Part shown: piece after piece, positions 5,504 to 7,702 of the stretch | How the letters are laid out: every line of letters begins with the position of its first letter | Position numbering within the stretch: position 1 is the stretch's first letter | Source of the DNA: Verrucomicrobiota bacterium | GTDB taxonomy: Bacteria > Verrucomicrobiota > Verrucomicrobiia > Chthoniobacterales > UBA10450 | Length of the DNA: 7,702 nt | Assembly (NCBI GenBank): GCA_003219945.1 | Contig: QHQV01000393.1 | Coordinates: 1-7,702 of the forward strand | Direction: 5' to 3' | Translations under genes and position numbers: made by a program | Notes under the pieces: generated by a model | Told to the model about the DNA's origin: nothing | The model's database searches: none | What the model saw: only the letters and a program-made list of their open reading frames with translations

Positions 5504-6607
5504 ATGACGTCACAGGTTTCAGCTCCTTTATTAAAATCGCACCCGCTGCCTCACGTCGATAACTATCTCGAGCTTGGCCAAAAGGCCGGGGCATCAGACG
5601 TTCACATCGGGGTGGCGGCGCCACCGATCTGGCGAGTGCACGGAACGTTGCAGCCGATGTGGCCTGACGCGCCAGTTCTGACCAGCGAACAAACCGTTGC
5701 GCTGGCAGAGACGTTCATACCCGAAGTTTACAAGGAGGAGCTCAACACCCGCGGCGACTCCGATTTCGCGTATGAGAACGAGCATGCTCGGTACCGGGTA
5801 AGTGTCGTTCGGCAGCGGCTCGGGGTCGAAATCGTGTTTCGGGTGATCAATTCCCACGTCCGGACAATGGACGAGCTGGGATTGCCAGAACACCTTAAGT
5901 TACTTACTCGTTATCAGAACGGTCTCATCCTCGCCACCGGTTCGGTAGGCACCGGCAAATCAACGACACTTGCTGCGATGGTTCAGCAGATCAACACCGA
6001 ACGGCACGATCACATCATCACGCTCGAGGACCCGATCGAATACGTCATTCACTCAAACAATTGTCACGTTAGCCAGCGCGAGGTCTTCACGCACACTGAG
6101 TCGTTTGCCACGGCGCTCCGCGCCGCGCTACGGGAAGATCCCGATGTAATCATGGTGGGCGAAATGCGCGACTTGGAAACGATTTCACTTGCGATCACCG
6201 CCGCCGAGACTGGACACCTTGTTCTCGCAACCCTTCACACGTCGAATGCATCGCGCACACTTGATAGGTTACTGGATGTGTTTCCGCCCGAACAACAGGA
6301 ACACGTCCGCGTTATGGTCGCTGAATCGCTGCGCGGCGTCATCAGTCACCAATTGATACCGCGGAAAGATGGAACGGGTCGCGTGCTCGCACTTGAGGTT
6401 CTTACCAATACCCCCGCTGTGGCCAACGTGATTCGCGAAAACAAAACGTACATGTTGCCCGGTATTATTCAGACCGGAAAGAAGCAGGGCATGCGGTTGA
6501 TGGACGATACATTGATTGATCTTTACCAACGCGGTCTTATCAGCGCAGAGGAAGCTTACGCACGCGCCGAGCAGAAAGATGTCGTGCGGCAACACGTGAA
6601 AACATGA
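5504..6607 (+). CDS. pilT: PilT-family type IV pilus retraction ATPase, paralogue 1
   Basis: The 367-residue product is a full secretion-superfamily ATPase of PilT type. The N-terminal PAS-like domain carries ASDVHI (30-35) and PPIWRVHG (40-47). The motor core has a Walker A GSVGTGKS (146-153), Asp box ITLEDPIEY (172-180), Walker B VIMVGEMRD (215-223) with Glu220, and His box HLVLATLHT (238-246) with His245. The C-terminal block PAVANVIREN (304-313) corresponds to the PilT AIRNLIRE retraction motif. PilT hexamers hydrolyse ATP at the base of type IVa pili to depolymerise pilin and retract the fibre. The Walker A differs from the usual GPTGSGKS at three positions, but the invariant Gly, Lys and Ser remain, so activity is expected. 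ATG 5504 is the first start after an in-frame TGA at 5489-5491. A second PilT gene begins 80 bases after its stop. Confidence 0.94.
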   Translation: MTSQVSAPLLKSHPLPHVDNYLELGQKAGASDVHIGVAAPPIWRVHGTLQPMWPDAPVLTSEQTVALAETFIPEVYKEELNTRGDSDFAYENEHARYRVSVVRQRLGVEIVFRVINSHVRTMDELGLPEHLKLLTRYQNGLILATGSVGTGKSTTLAAMVQQINTERHDHIITLEDPIEYVIHSNNCHVSQREVFTHTESFATALRAALREDPDVIMVGEMRDLETISLAITAAETGHLVLATLHTSNASRTLDRLLDVFPPEQQEHVRVMVAESLRGVISHQLIPRKDGTGRVLALEVLTNTPAVANVIRENKTYMLPGIIQTGKKQGMRLMDDTLIDLYQRGLISAEEAYARAEQKDVVRQHVKT

Positions 6608-6687
6608 CGCGGCTTACGCAGAGTAACGTATTCACAAATCGATCTTCATACTAAAGTTGCTTTATCCGCGTCGTCCGCGGTTTTCCC

Positions 6688-7702
6688 ATGGCTTATCTTG
6701 ATCAATTTCTGCAGATCGTGGTGCGACAGGAAGCGTCGGATTTGCACATCGCGGAGGGCGAACCTCCAAAGATACGCATGCATGGCGACATAATGGCAAT
6801 TCGAGCCGAGCCGATTTCGCACGATGAAGCCAAGCGGATGTTGAGTGAGGTTTGCGGCCCGCGTAACTGGGAACTTTTTGAGCAACACGGCGATCTCGAT
6901 TTCGCCTACCAGATGGATGAGCACTCTCGATTTCGTAGCAACTACTTTAAGCAGTCCGAGGGATACGGGGCGGCATTTCGACTAATTCCCACGAAAATTT
7001 CGACACTGGAGGAATTGGGCATTCCGCAAGTCGTAAAGAAGTTTGCACATTTGCGCGGCGGGCTCGTGCTCGTTACCGGCCCGACTGGTTCTGGTAAAAC
7101 AACAACGCAGGCTGCGCTGGTCGACTTCATCAACGAAAATTTTGCCAGACACGTTGTGACGATCGAGGAGCCGATCGAATTCGTGCACGACAACAAGCGC
7201 AGCATCATTACACAACGTGAAGTGCCCGCGGATTCAGATTCGTTTGCTGCCGGCCTGAAGGCTTCGCTGCGACAGGATACCGACATCGTGCTGGTTGGCG
7301 AGATGCGTGATCTGGAGACAATCGCACTCGCTTTAACCGCAGCCGAGACTGGCCTTCTCGTGTTCGGCACTCTGCACACAAACAACGCGCGCAAAACCGT
7401 GGATCGCATGGTGGATGCTTTCCCCGCCGACCGGCAACCACAGGCGCGTGCCATGCTGGCAAACTCACTTCGTGGCGTGGTGGCGCAATTGCTTCTGAAA
7501 AGATCGGATCGACCTGGGCGCATCGCTGTGAACGAGATTCTGATCTCCAACGCAGCTGTCGGTGCAATCATCCGCGAAGGCGCCACGCACAAGCTACAGG
7601 ATATAATCGTTTCCGGTAGAGCACAGGGAATGCAGTTCATGGATGACGCCATTTGGGCCTTGTTGGAAAAAGGTATCGTGTCCCCGCATGAAGCATTCAT
7701 GA
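6688..7702 (+). CDS. pilT: PilT-family type IV pilus retraction ATPase, paralogue 2, 3'-truncated by the window
   Basis: The frame is open from an in-frame TAA at 6652-6654 to the window end and encodes 338 residues from the ATG at 6688. It starts MAYLDQFLQIVVRQEASDLH with PPKIRMHGDI (26-35). It then has a canonical Walker A GPTGSGKT (131-138), Asp box VTIEEPIEF (157-165), Walker B VLVGEMRDLE (201-210) with Glu205, His box LLVFGTLHT (223-231) with His230, and an AIRNLIRE-like AAVGAIIREG (289-298). Usual length is about 345-380, so only a few to a few dozen residues are missing. The role is the same as the upstream paralogue: ATP-driven pilus retraction, or a PilU-like accessory motor. The two are clearly homologous but diverged through the N-terminal domain, so the duplication is old. 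No Shine-Dalgarno is visible, and the 80-base gap shows no convincing promoter or terminator. Confidence 0.93.
   Translation, partial: MAYLDQFLQIVVRQEASDLHIAEGEPPKIRMHGDIMAIRAEPISHDEAKRMLSEVCGPRNWELFEQHGDLDFAYQMDEHSRFRSNYFKQSEGYGAAFRLIPTKISTLEELGIPQVVKKFAHLRGGLVLVTGPTGSGKTTTQAALVDFINENFARHVVTIEEPIEFVHDNKRSIITQREVPADSDSFAAGLKASLRQDTDIVLVGEMRDLETIALALTAAETGLLVFGTLHTNNARKTVDRMVDAFPADRQPQARAMLANSLRGVVAQLLLKRSDRPGRIAVNEILISNAAVGAIIREGATHKLQDIIVSGRAQGMQFMDDAIWALLEKGIVSPHEAFM

Noticed and set aside
6942..7700. Long minus-strand open frame (252 codons) opposite the second PilT gene
   Set aside because: It lies wholly antisense to a clear PilT frame with all motifs; its Ser/Ala/Arg-rich translation has no recognisable domain.

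Overview
The window reads as ordinary chromosomal DNA from a Gram-negative-type bacterium. The best guess is a soil-type Verrucomicrobiota (Spartobacteria / Chthoniobacterales-like). The grounds are tandem PilT-family genes, a DCC-domain/lipase-maturation-factor fusion, a long perfect palindrome of the kind scattered through such genomes, and mostly absent Shine-Dalgarno sequences. This placement is inference from gene content, not proof. All recognisable genes lie on the + strand; no rRNA, tRNA, CRISPR array, transposase or phage module was seen.

Layout: (1) 1-1067 is the 3' part of a beta-CASP metallo-beta-lactamase-fold nuclease whose N-terminus lies before the window. (2) 1139-1903 is exodeoxyribonuclease III. 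(3) 1912-3811 starts 8 bases after the exonuclease stop. It is a polytopic membrane protein joining an N-terminal DCC thiol-disulfide domain to a lipase-maturation-factor-like body. Its reading frame is broken: frame 1 stops at 3633, but the conserved C-terminal 62 residues continue in the next frame to 3811. A 68-base near-palindrome with 28-bp perfect arms (3170-3237) sits inside this gene and is translated in frame. (4) 3812-3939 is non-coding, with an imperfect hairpin and a plausible promoter that would give infA a very short or no leader. (5) 3940-4158 is infA (IF-1). (6) 4159-4332 is non-coding, with two small hairpins and a good ribosome binding site. (7) 4333-5444 is a three-gene cluster: a DUF883/YqjD-like tail-anchored protein, a YqjE/phage-holin-family membrane protein, and a small uncharacterised one-TM protein overlapping the second gene by 34 bases. 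It resembles the enterobacterial yqjD-yqjE-yqjK arrangement. (8) 5504-6607 and 6688-7702 are two consecutive PilT-family retraction ATPases, the second cut by the window end.

Functionally this is a housekeeping neighbourhood: nucleic-acid processing and repair, translation initiation, envelope/stress membrane proteins, and twitching motility. I see no convincing new defence or mobile system. The items most worth a second look are the frameshifted lipase-maturation-factor gene, the in-frame palindromic repeat inside it, the apparently leaderless infA, and the divergent Walker A of the first PilT paralogue.
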